A stretch of DNA of 49,449 bases from Candidatus Kuenenia stuttgartensis (GCA_945890755.1 CAMDDA010000004.1:1-49449), one strand, 5' to 3'. Positions 9,754 through 19,756 are shown, counted from the stretch's first letter. Numbers and translations are program-made. Notes: a model not told the origin generated them from the sequence alone.

Positions 9754-10092
9754 ATGCATCGCAGGCTGTTCGTCACCGCCGCGTTTTTTTTCGTGGGCGG
9801 GTGTTCGTCCAAAAAAACCAAGTCCGGGCTCGATCGTTTACCGGCGGCTCCCGCAGGGGCCCGCAAGCGGATGAAGGGCCCGCAGACGATGGGCAACCTG
9901 CTCGTCGCCAGCTACATCGACGACCTCAAGAGCCCGCAGGCTCAGAAGCGGATGCGGGCTGCCGAGGAGCTCGGCAACATGGGCGACGGTGCGAAGTCGG
10001 CCCTCCCCGCGCTCCAGAAGCTCACATCCGACAAGGATCCGAAGGTGAGCGCCGCGGCGAAGCAGGCGATCACGTCGATCAAGAAGAAATAG
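9754..10092 (+). CDS. lipoprotein with HEAT-like repeat
   Basis: Lipobox-like FFFVGGCSSKK; AQKRMRAAEELGNMGDGAKSALPALQKLTSDKDPKVSAAAKQAI. Confidence 0.7.
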   Translation: MHRRLFVTAAFFFVGGCSSKKTKSGLDRLPAAPAGARKRMKGPQTMGNLLVASYIDDLKSPQAQKRMRAAEELGNMGDGAKSALPALQKLTSDKDPKVSAAAKQAITSIKKK

Positions 10093-10097
10093 GCGAT

Positions 10098-10988
10098 CTA
10101 GTCCCAGAGCCGCCGGACGACCTGGAACCGTGGGGCTTGGGCTGCAGTTGGCGACGCGGCGGCCTGGTCGTCGTGCTGCCGCTCGTCGGTCCACGTCGGG
10201 GCCAGCTCGCGCCAGACCCGTTCGACGGTGGCCGCATCGACCCGCTCGGCGGCGTCGCCTGCCGCGGCGACGAGGGCGAGCCGAGCGAGCGTGACCACCG
10301 TGCGGGGCACGCCGCCGGCAAACCGGCTCAGTGTCGCCACGGCCTCGGGAGAAAAGCCGTCATCAACGCCGCCGGCGCGGCGGAGTTCGTGGGCGAGGAA
10401 GGCGGCGACTTCGGCCTCACTCCATGGCGTCAGTTCAATCCGCACGGCCGCCCGTCTTCGCACGGCAGCAGGCACGGCGGCGAGGCCCGCAGGTGAGGCG
10501 GTGGCGACCACGAGCGTGCGGGAAAAACGGGGCTCGACCGCGGCCACGAGCCGCTCGATGCCCTCGACGGCATCGGCAGGGCCGAGATCGATGTCGTCGA
10601 AGATGAGTGCCGTCGGCCGCTCCATGAGCGCGTTCTCACGGAGCCTGTTCTCGAGCTTCTGCCAGGCCCGCAGCGGCTCCGCGCGGCTGAGCGGATCGAG
10701 CGGCAGGCGTTCCAGGAGCAGGTCGAGCCACTCGCCGGTCGGCAGGCCGCGCAGGGACAGCACTGCCACTTCTGCTCCCAGCCCGCCGAGGCGGCGGGCG
10801 GCAACGGCGGCGAGGTGGCTCTTCCCCATGCCGGAGTCGCCCACCACGAGGCATGACCGCTGCCGCTCTTCGACCACCCACTCCAGCCGCGCCAACGCCT
10901 CTTCCTGCACGGCCCCGCAGTAGAAGGACTCCGGCTCCAGGCTGCCGGTGAAGGGTGGGTCGGTGAACGTGAGGCGGTCGCGTACCAT
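10098..10988 (-). CDS. ExeA/GspA-like AAA ATPase
   Basis: MVRDRLTFTDPPFTGSLEPESFYCGAVQEEALARLEWVV; Walker A VVGDSGMGKSHLA; LIFDDIDLG. Confidence 0.75.
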   Translation of the reverse strand: MVRDRLTFTDPPFTGSLEPESFYCGAVQEEALARLEWVVEERQRSCLVVGDSGMGKSHLAAVAARRLGGLGAEVAVLSLRGLPTGEWLDLLLERLPLDPLSRAEPLRAWQKLENRLRENALMERPTALIFDDIDLGPADAVEGIERLVAAVEPRFSRTLVVATASPAGLAAVPAAVRRRAAVRIELTPWSEAEVAAFLAHELRRAGGVDDGFSPEAVATLSRFAGGVPRTVVTLARLALVAAAGDAAERVDAATVERVWRELAPTWTDERQHDDQAAASPTAAQAPRFQVVRRLWD

Positions 10989-11059
10989 GGGCGGAGTGTA
11001 GCGACGGAACTGCGGCCGGTCAGGACGAACTTCGCCGCGAAAACAAGGCATCCGGCCAC

Positions 11060-11767
11060 ATGAGTGAACGCTTCTTCATCCCGAGTCCGCCGGCGGACGG
11101 TCGCGTCGTGCTGACCGGCGACGAAGCGCGGCACCTGGTGCGCGTCCTGAGGGCGAGTGTCGGGGACGACGTCGTCGTGTTCTCAGGCGCGGGGGTCGAG
11201 TGGCCCGCGCGGATCACCCGGCTCGGCCGCGACGAAGCCGAGCTCGAAACGGAGCCGGCCCGTCACGATCCGCCCGCAGTGGGCCCTGCGGTGTCGATCG
11301 CCGTGGCGTTGCCGAAGGGAGAGCGGCAGAAGTGGCTCGTCGAGAAGCTGACGGAACTCGGCGTGGCCCGGCTCATCCCTTTGGAGACCGAGCGAGGCGT
11401 GGCGGAGGCGACGCCGGCGGCCTGTGAGCGACTGCGGCGGGGTGTGATCGAGGCCTGCAAGCAATGCGGCCGCAACCAACTGATGACAATCGGTGAGCCC
11501 CGGTCGGTGACGACGGCGGTCGCCAGCATGCCGCCTGGCAGCCGCGCGGTCATCGCCGATCCGGGCGGCATATCGCTCGACCCGCGCGGCCTGGCCACCG
11601 ATGCGACGAACCTCCTCGCGCTCGTCGGTCCCGAAGGGGGCTTCACCGCTGCGGAGATCGCCGCGGCCGAGCAGGCGGGCGCGATCCGCGTCGGCCTCGG
11701 CCCGCACATCCTCCGGATCGAGACGGCCGCGATCGCCCTCGCGGCGCGGCTGGCAGGAGACGGTTGA
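11060..11767 (+). CDS. rsmE: 16S rRNA (uracil1498-N3)-methyltransferase
   Basis: MSERFFIPSPPADGRVVLTGDEARHLVRVLRASVGDDVVVF; ALPKGERQKWLVEKLTELGV; LVGPEGGFTAAEI. Confidence 0.92.
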   Translation: MSERFFIPSPPADGRVVLTGDEARHLVRVLRASVGDDVVVFSGAGVEWPARITRLGRDEAELETEPARHDPPAVGPAVSIAVALPKGERQKWLVEKLTELGVARLIPLETERGVAEATPAACERLRRGVIEACKQCGRNQLMTIGEPRSVTTAVASMPPGSRAVIADPGGISLDPRGLATDATNLLALVGPEGGFTAAEIAAAEQAGAIRVGLGPHILRIETAAIALAARLAGDG

Positions 11768-11853
11768 CAAGAAATGAACACAAGTATAGATATTGGTTTG
11801 AGCGGCGAGAAGCCTTCGAGCAGTGAACACAGCCCCGCGTGGGAGCAGGCGTC

Positions 11854-12525
11854 ATGGCGAGTGTGATCTTCGAGGAACGGGTGGAGGTGCCGCTCGGCCT
11901 CACGGGACTCGCCGACTTTCGGCGGTGGTCCGTGTCTCCCGACTTTCCCGAGACGGGCCGCATCGACTTTCTCGCCGGTACTATCGAGGTCGATATGTCC
12001 CCGGAAGACATCTTCTGTCATGGCGTGCTCAAGGCCGAAGTGGCGGCCGTGCTCCAGCGGCGAATCAAGGACCACACGCTCGGGCTGCTGCTCATCGACT
12101 CGACGCGAGTCGTCTGCGAGCAGGCTCAGCTTTCAGTCGAACCGGACATCGTGTTCGTGTCGCACGCATCCCTGCGAGAGGGGCGTGTCCGGCTCGTGCC
12201 GAAGGCGTCGGGTGAGCCGGGACGGTTCGTGGAGATCGATGGGCCACCCGACATCGTGGTCGAGATCGTCAGCGACACGTCGGTCGAGAAGGACACTGTC
12301 CGGCTTCCGCAGGCCTACCATGCGGCAGGTGTGCGGGAGTTCTGGCTGCTCGACGCCCGCGTCCGGCCGGCGACGTTCCGGATCCAGCGGTGGACCCCCG
12401 CCGGCTTCGTGCCGGTCGCCGGCGTGGAGGGCCGGCAGTGGTCCGAGCCGCTCGGCTGTGGCTACCGCCTCGAGAGCCGCGGGAACTCCCTCGGCGGCCA
12501 GGACTTTGACCTCGTCGAAGGGTGA
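11854..12525 (+). CDS. Uma2 family endonuclease (DUF820)
   Basis: RIDFLAGTIEVDMSPED, SVEPDIVFVS, PPDIVVEIVSDTSVEKDTVRLPQAYHAAGVREFWLLDAR. Confidence 0.85.
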   Translation: MASVIFEERVEVPLGLTGLADFRRWSVSPDFPETGRIDFLAGTIEVDMSPEDIFCHGVLKAEVAAVLQRRIKDHTLGLLLIDSTRVVCEQAQLSVEPDIVFVSHASLREGRVRLVPKASGEPGRFVEIDGPPDIVVEIVSDTSVEKDTVRLPQAYHAAGVREFWLLDARVRPATFRIQRWTPAGFVPVAGVEGRQWSEPLGCGYRLESRGNSLGGQDFDLVEG

Positions 12526-12584
12526 TGCGGAGGTGGCCGCAGCGGGCCGTCAGTCGCAGCAGGGACACCGCTGCGGCACGTCGA

Positions 12585-13346
12585 TCACGAGCGTCGCCGG
12601 CGATCTCGGCGCCGCACGAGGCTGTGTCGCCACCGCCATCCGGCCGCTGCGAATGCGGCGCCAACTAGTGCAAGAGTGGACGGTTCCGGCACGGCCGTGG
12701 CAGCCAGTCGATCGACACCGTCGTTGTAGTTGGTGGAGTTGGTGATGCCCCAATTCAAGACGACGAGAAACGGGTCGCTCGGTTGGGCCGCAAACGACAT
12801 CGGATCGGTGCTCTCCAGTCTCGCCCACAGCCCGTACAAGCCGCTCTGATCAGGGTCGAGAATTTCCCAGACCACGTGGTGATGCGACGTGAACGACGCG
12901 AGGAGCGACGGGTTCACCCCGGTGATCCCGGAAGGGTTCTCGGCATCGGCGGCCGCGACGGTCGTGGTGCCGCCGATGCTGTCGATCACGAGGCTGGCGT
13001 TCGGTGTCGGAAGCGGAGCGGTCTCGTCGGTTTGGGGGTTCCAGTAGAGCAGCGGCGCGAGAAATCGAATATCGAGCGACGTACCGGATGGCAGGCTGGA
13101 AGCGCGAGTCCAGCCCGGTGTGCCGTCGTTGAGAATGAATCCGCTGTCATTGACGAAGAGTTCCTCTGTGTCGAAATTCCGATACACCTTGGGAGAGACC
13201 GTGATCTTTCCCGTGGCAGTGTCGTAGCCGACGAGAAAGGGGGTTCCGTGTCCGGCCGCATGCCGCGGCAGGCCCGCCGCGACCAGGAGGCACGACGCGG
13301 TGATCACGGGCAGGAACGACACTCTCGGCGCGAATACCTGTGGCAT
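12585..13346 (-). CDS. PEP-CTERM sorting domain protein with HG... N-terminus and SHHH motif
   Basis: Signal peptide; C-terminal AVPEPSTLALVGAAFAAAGWRWRHSLVRRRDRRRR; SFTSHHHVVWEILDPDQSGLYGLWARLES. Confidence 0.8.
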   Translation of the reverse strand: MPQVFAPRVSFLPVITASCLLVAAGLPRHAAGHGTPFLVGYDTATGKITVSPKVYRNFDTEELFVNDSGFILNDGTPGWTRASSLPSGTSLDIRFLAPLLYWNPQTDETAPLPTPNASLVIDSIGGTTTVAAADAENPSGITGVNPSLLASFTSHHHVVWEILDPDQSGLYGLWARLESTDPMSFAAQPSDPFLVVLNWGITNSTNYNDGVDRLAATAVPEPSTLALVGAAFAAAGWRWRHSLVRRRDRRRRS

Positions 13347-13427
13347 CGGTTCGATTCTCTTCAAGGGGTGACGGAGAAGGGCTGAATGGCTCGGGCGTGT
13401 TGTCTGGGAGGTCGCATCGCTTTTGAT

Positions 13428-14201
13428 TCATTGCATTCGAGGAAAGGCATCGGGCATGGCGAAGTTCGAATCCGTGGGTGATCGAACCGCTGTGACCCAC
13501 CCCTGCACGGTCTCGGCGGGAACGCACTCGACATGCCCATCGAGGCACAGGTAGTGGGCGTGGCCGCTGTGGAGGCGGTCGGTGGTGCCAGCCGCGGCAC
13601 CGCCCACCCCTACCGGCACGACCACTTCACCGGGATGGATTTCCAGGCGGATGCGTGACCAGATCCAGCCTGCCGTGCGTTGCTCGCGGGAGAAGTTCAT
13701 CGGGCTGAACCAATCGTTTGGATGGGCGTGGTCGTTCTCGGGAGCGGGGTCGCGGCGCGGGGAGACCTCGAACGCGAAGATCGTCCGCGATGTGGCGGTC
13801 ACCTGGCGCATTCGCGAAACTGCCCCGGGCACGTCCATCGTGAGATACGAACTGACCATGTAGCTGGTTGCCCGGTTCGCGAGCCGTTCGGCCGCCCGGG
13901 CATCACTTGGGCAGATCCGCACTGCATCGCAATCCTCCAGCCAGGGAGCCACCGTATAGACCCAGGACTGTGAGTTGCCTTGCGCATCCTGCTCGTGATC
14001 CGTTCGCGGAAACCGCCCTTGATGGGCGTCGGTGTAGCCGATCACTGCAAGCCCAAGCTGGCGCAGGTTGCTCGCACACTGCGTCCGGCGGGCAGCTGCG
14101 CGGGCAGACTGCACCACCGGAAGCAGCAACGCGACGAGCGTGCCGATGATCGCGATGACCACCAGCAGTTCCACAAGCGTGAAGGCTCGGGCGCGGATCA
14201 C
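13428..14201 (-). CDS. DUF1559 type IV pilin-like protein (H-X9-DG)
   Basis: [65 protein letters not shown] matches H-X9-DG. Confidence 0.88.
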   Translation of the reverse strand: MIRARAFTLVELLVVIAIIGTLVALLLPVVQSARAAARRTQCASNLRQLGLAVIGYTDAHQGRFPRTDHEQDAQGNSQSWVYTVAPWLEDCDAVRICPSDARAAERLANRATSYMVSSYLTMDVPGAVSRMRQVTATSRTIFAFEVSPRRDPAPENDHAHPNDWFSPMNFSREQRTAGWIWSRIRLEIHPGEVVVPVGVGGAAAGTTDRLHSGHAHYLCLDGHVECVPAETVQGWVTAVRSPTDSNFAMPDAFPRMQ

Positions 14202-14204
14202 CGG

Positions 14205-15131
14205 TCACGCCTTACGGGCTTGAGGCTGGTTGCGAACGTGTCGGAGGCGCCGCCGGGTGATCCAGTAGATCCCGGCGCTTCCGATCACCCCGAGCACAAC
14301 GGCGCTCGGCTCGGGCACTGGGGCTACCGTGACCGTGAGACCGTACGTCGGAAATCTGTTCCCTTCCGCACCGAACGTTTCGGTCTCGGTGAGCTGCGCC
14401 GCGTAATTCGCGCCGCCAACGAAGATGGAGTAGTCGCCGGGGGCGAGATTCCACAATGTCGTGGTGACGAATCCGTCAGCGTTCCCGTCTCCCACCAGCC
14501 CCGGTGTGGCGCCGAAGTTCGTGGACGACCCGTCGGCCGCATAGCCCGCGAAGCTGAAGCTCCGCAGCGAGTCGGAACCACTCGAGGCAGCCGGGTAGTC
14601 GGTGAGGCTGTTGCCGATCGACCACGCCCCGAGAGCATTGAGCGAGCCCTCCTTGCCCGAGCCGCCGAGGCCCGTGCCGGCCGACGTGCCGAACGTCGTG
14701 ATCAGCCACTCGACCGACAGGCTGGAGTGGTCATGCGCCAGGGGGCTCGACGTGTGCGAGAGCCCCGAGAACACCGAAAAGGCAGGCAGCAGCGTGTCAT
14801 GATTTCCGGTCTGCTGACCAGGCGCCGTGCCTGTCACGAGGTTCTGCCGCTGGGCGGTGATCGCGACGCTTTGCGTGCCGGTAAGCGTAAACCGAAAGGC
14901 CCGAAAGCGATGGCTGTCGCCCCAGTCGCCGTCGGTCGCATCGGCCCAGCCGAAGCTGCTTGAGACCGTCTGGTTGGTGATCGTCGAGCCCGACGTCGTG
15001 ATCGTGCCGAAGTTACGGCCGGAGTAGCTGATGTGGGCGAACGCCGGCGATGCGAAAACCGTGGCGAACGCCGCCGCGGCCGCCAGTGCAGCAGTCTGTC
15101 TGCAGAACAAAGAACCCGTCGAACGAATCAT
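14205..15131 (-). CDS. PEP-CTERM sorting domain protein, predicted mature N-terminus HISYSGRNFG
   Basis: Signal ...ASPAFA|HISYSGRNFG; C-terminal VPEPSAVVLGVIGSAGIYWITRRRLRHVR. Confidence 0.82.
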   Translation of the reverse strand: MIRSTGSLFCRQTAALAAAAAFATVFASPAFAHISYSGRNFGTITTSGSTITNQTVSSSFGWADATDGDWGDSHRFRAFRFTLTGTQSVAITAQRQNLVTGTAPGQQTGNHDTLLPAFSVFSGLSHTSSPLAHDHSSLSVEWLITTFGTSAGTGLGGSGKEGSLNALGAWSIGNSLTDYPAASSGSDSLRSFSFAGYAADGSSTNFGATPGLVGDGNADGFVTTTLWNLAPGDYSIFVGGANYAAQLTETETFGAEGNRFPTYGLTVTVAPVPEPSAVVLGVIGSAGIYWITRRRLRHVRNQPQARKA

Positions 15132-15300
15132 CTGAATCTCCTTGTGATTCCGTCGGTCCACGGCGCGGCCATGGGGATTGACGGCTGATCAGGCTGCGGT
15201 CCGATCCCGCGGGCAGACACGCTGTCGGCCGGCGGCGGAAACGCTTGGAACTGGTGAGACGCCATGACGCGGGGCCGTTCGGTCCCGCGGCTCGACCAGA

Positions 15301-16017
15301 TCAGGCCCTTGGTGGCGGCGCGTCGGGGGCGGATCGCACACCAAAGACGGCCGTATCGAGGAACACGGTGGTTTCGAAGGGCACGGCCGCAAACGTGAGG
15401 CTCACTGGTGGTGGCGGGAGCGAGCCGCCGACTGCGAGCCACTGCGTGAGGATGCCGCCGCAGGCGAGCATCGCCTGGAGCGTCACGGTGCGCATTCGCG
15501 AAGGAGACGGCGTGGGTTCGTCGGGGCTCGTAGGCAGAGAGGCGGGCTCGGAATCGTCGCCAGTGGGCTCGGCTGCCAGCGATTGGTAGTCGGCGCAGAC
15601 ATCGGGCTCATTCGCGAGAGTTCGGGACGGAACACCGTAATCGCTGCAGCAGGTCGGCTTCTTCGCGGCACAGCATCCGCCGGCCGGCGCTGTCGGGGCG
15701 GCATCGGCCGCGACCCGACGTTCGAGCGCGACCAGAACGGCCGGTTCGACGCTGTGGGCCTTGGCCCAGGCGAGCCGCTCGGCCGGCGTGTGGCAGCAGC
15801 AGTTGGCGAAGCACTGTTCGGCCGTCGCGCAGCCGCAAGGCTTGTCCATGCAGGGAAACGGCCGCGAGCGATCCTTGGCTGCGAGCCGCGTGTCGGCCAC
15901 CGCGTCACCGCGCGGCGCCAACATGCCCATGGGCAGCGGCAGGCCGCTGGCGAGGAGCGCATAGCCCACAACCATCAGCCATGTGGTCACCCGGCGCAGC
16001 CCTGTCAGCGTGTTCAT
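15301..16017 (-). CDS. Cys-rich membrane-anchored protein, copy A
   Basis: N-terminal TM; PFPCMDKPCGCATAEQCFANCCCHTPAERLAWAKAHSVEP; second cluster GGCCAAKKPTCCSD; C-terminal APDAPPPRA; paralog at 19757-20485. Confidence 0.75.
   Translation of the reverse strand: MNTLTGLRRVTTWLMVVGYALLASGLPLPMGMLAPRGDAVADTRLAAKDRSRPFPCMDKPCGCATAEQCFANCCCHTPAERLAWAKAHSVEPAVLVALERRVAADAAPTAPAGGCCAAKKPTCCSDYGVPSRTLANEPDVCADYQSLAAEPTGDDSEPASLPTSPDEPTPSPSRMRTVTLQAMLACGGILTQWLAVGGSLPPPPVSLTFAAVPFETTVFLDTAVFGVRSAPDAPPPRA
15413..15955. repeat. long direct repeat, copy A (partner about 19875-20430)
   Basis: e.g. agcgagccgccgactgcgagccactgcgtgaggatgccgccgcaggcgagcatcgcctggagcgtcacggtgcgcattcgcg occurs at both loci; boundaries approximate. 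Confidence 0.85.
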
Positions 16018-16090
16018 ACGGACTAGGCTACAACCCCGCCCAACCCCGGTCAAACGCCGGCCCGCCCGCAGCCTGCCTATCGCGGTGCCT

Positions 16091-17239
16091 TTAGTCGCGC
16101 CCTTGCGTTTCCTTGGCGGTGCACTCTCCGAGGAGTTTTTTGGCGTCCGAGTCCTCCGGGGCGATCGCCAGTGCCCGCCGGCAATGGGATTCCGCGGCCG
16201 TCCGATCCCCGGTTGCGAGCAGCGCCCTGGCCAGATCCATATGCCCCTTCACGAATTCGGGATGGGCGGCCACGGTAAACCGCATGAGGTCGATCGCGAC
16301 TGCCGGATCGCGGCCATACGCGAGCAGCCATGCGGCTGACATCGCCAAGCCGTGCTCCTCCATCATCAGTCGATCGTCCCCGGTCGTCTCAGCTAGGAGC
16401 GCCGGGTAGCGGGCAACAGCCGCCTCGATGCCGTCGCTGCGAATCATCTCGACGAGCCGCACGATCGTCCACGGCTTGGCGGGGTGGATGCGGCCACGCA
16501 GGATGACGACCCCCCGCGGATCGGGAGCGAGCAGCGTTTCCGCGTCGGCGCGAAAACCGACGAACGGATCGTACTCGATGTACGTGGCAACCCGTCGGGC
16601 TGCTTCCGGCCCCTTCAACCGCCAGACCGCGTGGAGCGCTCCGTCGATGCCGGCGGAGATGCCGGCGGCCGTGACGATTCTCCCAGTGTCGACGAACTTC
16701 GCATCCCCGTGGCACTTCGCCGCCGGTGCAATGAACTTCAGGAGGGCGACGTTGTCGTGGTGCGTGGTGACATCGAGCCCGTCGAGCAGTTGCAACTTGC
16801 CGAGAATCGAGGCACCGTTGCAGACCGAGAGCACCAGCCGCGCCGTGCTGGCTCGAGCGGCGATCCACTTCATCAGGTGCGGGTCGTCCATCGCCGCCTC
16901 GACGGCACCGCCCGGAATCACGAGCACGTCGGCTGCCGGGTTCTCGGCAACGTCGATCGGTGGCACGAGCCCGAGCCGACCGATGCTCTCGACTGGCGTC
17001 CGGGCTGATCCCACCCACGAGACGTCGAATAGCGGTGCTCCCTGCTCGTCGCGGGCGCGTGCGAACACCTCCGCCGGTCCGGCTGCGTCGAGCAGCTCGA
17101 CTCCCGGAAACAGCACCACCGCCACGCGAGTCACCTCGGCCGCGGGATCACGGCCCCAGGAGCGGTTCGGCGTGAGCACCGGCGTGACAACGAGGCAGAG
17201 CAACGGAAGCAGCAAGCGAAGGGAGGGTGTCGTGGTCAT
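16091..17239 (-). CDS. Secreted GATase1/DJ-1-PfpI-like domain fused to TPR-like C-terminus
   Basis: RVAVVLFPGVELLDAAGPAEVFARA; VLSVCNGASILGKLQLLDGLDVTTHHD; C-terminal GHMDLARALLATGDRTAAESHCRRALAIAPEDSDAKKLLGE. Confidence 0.75.
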   Translation of the reverse strand: MTTTPSLRLLLPLLCLVVTPVLTPNRSWGRDPAAEVTRVAVVLFPGVELLDAAGPAEVFARARDEQGAPLFDVSWVGSARTPVESIGRLGLVPPIDVAENPAADVLVIPGGAVEAAMDDPHLMKWIAARASTARLVLSVCNGASILGKLQLLDGLDVTTHHDNVALLKFIAPAAKCHGDAKFVDTGRIVTAAGISAGIDGALHAVWRLKGPEAARRVATYIEYDPFVGFRADAETLLAPDPRGVVILRGRIHPAKPWTIVRLVEMIRSDGIEAAVARYPALLAETTGDDRLMMEEHGLAMSAAWLLAYGRDPAVAIDLMRFTVAAHPEFVKGHMDLARALLATGDRTAAESHCRRALAIAPEDSDAKKLLGECTAKETQGRD

Positions 17240-17249
17240 GGCTGGTGCC

Positions 17250-17699
17250 TTAGCGAGACGGTCGGGATGTCAGGGAGAGTGTTCCGATATCGGGGTCGTT
17301 CGGATTGATGGTCACCGTCAGCGTGGATCGGTCCGGATCGGCGTACCTGCCGAACAGCCGATCGAACGGCATTCCACCGCTGGGAGGCGTGTCGAGCCAA
17401 TAGACGACGAGGCGGTAGGTGCCCGCCGAGACGCCGGCATCGGACCCCGGCGCCGCCGACGTGAACCGTCCATCGGAACCGGTGATGAATGCGGGGGGTG
17501 ATCCTCCGGGCGGATCGACGGCCACGAACCGCACGGTCACACCGGCAGTCGGTTTTCCATCGACAAGGATCGTGCCGGTGACCGGCAACACGGGAGGCCC
17601 GGATGGGGGCGGTGCGTGCTGGCACCCGCCAAGACTGACGAGCAGCGCGATCACGCCGAGGGTCGGGGCACGGTCACGATTCCCGGCGTGAAGGCTCAT
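17250..17699 (-). CDS. carboxypeptidase-regulatory-like lipoprotein
   Basis: Lipobox LLVSLGGCQ; VTGTILVDGKPTAGVTVRFVAVDPPGG...TGSDGRFTSAA...AGTYRLVVYW. Confidence 0.75.
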   Translation of the reverse strand: MSLHAGNRDRAPTLGVIALLVSLGGCQHAPPPSGPPVLPVTGTILVDGKPTAGVTVRFVAVDPPGGSPPAFITGSDGRFTSAAPGSDAGVSAGTYRLVVYWLDTPPSGGMPFDRLFGRYADPDRSTLTVTINPNDPDIGTLSLTSRPSR

Positions 17700-18679
17700 G
17701 GCGAATCCCCGGGACGCTCCCCGCGCGACCGTGACACATAGGCGTACAACACCCGCGCATCAATTGCATCCTGCAAGAACCGCACTCCGCCATCGAGGCA
17801 CAGGGCATTCGCACCTCCGGTGTGAAAGCCATAGACGCCCTGATGATTGCTGCAGTTCACGTTGCACGGGCCGAGGCCCGATGGCGCCCACGTCGCGCCC
17901 CCCGCCTCGTAGGACAGCACCCAGTTGCAGCCCTGGCCCGCCCACGGTGCCCAGGTGGCGGCGGTGCTTGGATTCGCCTCGGTCTGCCGGCCCATCACCC
18001 ACCGGGCGGTCATCCCGGCCCGCTCGTGAAAGGTGATCGTGACGGAGGTGCCATCGGTCGTGTCGCGCAGGCGTGGCTGCCGGAAGATCGCCGTGCCGGT
18101 GAATAAGCCACTGCCATCCTCCGGAAATGGCGACATCGCCCCGACGGCCCAGGGATCCCGAAGGAACGGAGTCGCCGGGACTGCGAACGGTGCCCCCCAG
18201 CTATACACGGCCGTGAAGTCCGTTACGGCCGCCGTGAGATTCCCGTCCACTGGAACCCCCAGCGACTTCCGGACGCCCTGCACCCGTGCGGACGCAGGCG
18301 ACGACGGACAGCGGAACGTGGGGATGACCGTGTTCACCGCTGGCTGATTGCCGGCCGACGTCCAATCGTCCCGCTGAAGATAGCGATCGGCTGTGCTCCG
18401 CTCCTCGAGATACGGAAGGAGGCGTGTGAAGCTGCTGCCGGCCGGCCCGGCGGTGTTGTATGGGCCGCCGTAGGTCGCCGCCGGCAGGAGTTGCCGTGCA
18501 TTCTCGTGGAGCGACACGGCCAGGCCGATCTGCCGCAGGTTGCTCTGGCAGGCCAGCCGCCGCGCGATCTCCCGGGCCTGCTGCACCGCGGGGATGAGCA
18601 GGGCCACGAGCGTGCCGATGATCGCCAGAACGACGAGCAACTCGACCAACGTAAAGCCGAGTTGCCCGCCGTTCCGCAT
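17696..18679 (-). CDS. DUF1559 type IV pilin-like protein (H-X9-DG)
   Basis: [73 protein letters not shown]. Confidence 0.9.
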   Translation of the reverse strand: MRNGGQLGFTLVELLVVLAIIGTLVALLIPAVQQAREIARRLACQSNLRQIGLAVSLHENARQLLPAATYGGPYNTAGPAGSSFTRLLPYLEERSTADRYLQRDDWTSAGNQPAVNTVIPTFRCPSSPASARVQGVRKSLGVPVDGNLTAAVTDFTAVYSWGAPFAVPATPFLRDPWAVGAMSPFPEDGSGLFTGTAIFRQPRLRDTTDGTSVTITFHERAGMTARWVMGRQTEANPSTAATWAPWAGQGCNWVLSYEAGGATWAPSGLGPCNVNCSNHQGVYGFHTGGANALCLDGGVRFLQDAIDARVLYAYVSRSRGERPGDSP

Positions 18680-18722
18680 CGATCGTCTTCTCCGCCTACG
18701 CGGACACGGACGCGACATACGA

Positions 18723-19535
18723 TCACGCCGCCGAAAGGCGAGCGATCCGCCGTGCGCGACGGCGGAGCAGCCAGCTAGACACGCCGCTCGCCGCGCCGAG
18801 CCCGGCCAACGTCATCGTTCCCGGCTCTGGCACCGTCGCCACCATCGAAAACGAGCCCACGTTCGCGCCGGCCGTGCCCCCGAAGGCGGTCGCCCACTCG
18901 GGGCTCAGCAGCAGCGTGCCCGTGATCGTGAGCGCCGACGCATCAGCTGCGAGGCTGCTCACGCCCAGATCGAAGGCGTTGAATCCGAAACCATAGTTGT
19001 TCACCAGCACGAGCCCGTCGCCTCCGCGGGTGGGATCCCGCCGCAGCGCGAAGTCGCCCCAGAGAAAGTTGCCGCCGCCAATGGCCGCATCGGCCGCGTT
19101 CATGGTCACGCCGTCGAATCCGATCTGCTCACCCCCCGACGTCACGAACCCGCTGTTCGTCGACGCCGTCCATGATCCAAGCACGTTGCTGGGATCGTAG
19201 TCGAGCGTGGACGCCTGGCGGTTGCGGCCAGTGGGATCCGTGACCGCGGTGCCGTTGACCGGGTGCAGCAGGTTCGTCGGCGTCGTAGGCGACCCCGGCG
19301 GTACCGGCACGGTCCCCGACTGGATCTGCGCCGCGGTCAGCGTGGCAGCCTGGTTGTCGAGCAGCCCGTAGAACCGGGTGTATGTCAGGAACGGATTGAT
19401 CGCCGCGATGTCGAACGTCATCGTGGCCGCACCCCCGGTGACTTGGCCCGCTCGCGCGACCCTTGCACCCCCGGGCATGAACGCCAAACCGAACAGCGCC
19501 GCCATACCCATAAATGAATACCGAATGCATCTCAT
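18723..19535 (-). CDS. PEP-CTERM sorting domain protein
   Basis: Signal peptide MRCIRYSFMGMAALFGLAFMPGGARVARA; C-terminal VPEPGTMTLAGLGAASGVSSWLLRRRARR. Confidence 0.8.
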   Translation of the reverse strand: MRCIRYSFMGMAALFGLAFMPGGARVARAGQVTGGAATMTFDIAAINPFLTYTRFYGLLDNQAATLTAAQIQSGTVPVPPGSPTTPTNLLHPVNGTAVTDPTGRNRQASTLDYDPSNVLGSWTASTNSGFVTSGGEQIGFDGVTMNAADAAIGGGNFLWGDFALRRDPTRGGDGLVLVNNYGFGFNAFDLGVSSLAADASALTITGTLLLSPEWATAFGGTAGANVGSFSMVATVPEPGTMTLAGLGAASGVSSWLLRRRARRIARLSAA

Positions 19536-19756
19536 CGTCGTTCTCCTGTGAAGAGCCCTCGTCGGAACACCGTTTCCGGGGCCGAGAGGGCCTTGGATCG
19601 GCACGCCACGCACGGCGGGCGGCGAAGCGCACGCGGGGCGCGGAGTGCGTTGTGGATACGCTCGACGCGCGGACGCATGCCCGCACGAACGCCGCACGTA
19701 TCACGGACGACAGGGGATCGCCGCGGGCAGAGTGGCCCACAGCGTGGCAACGCGAC

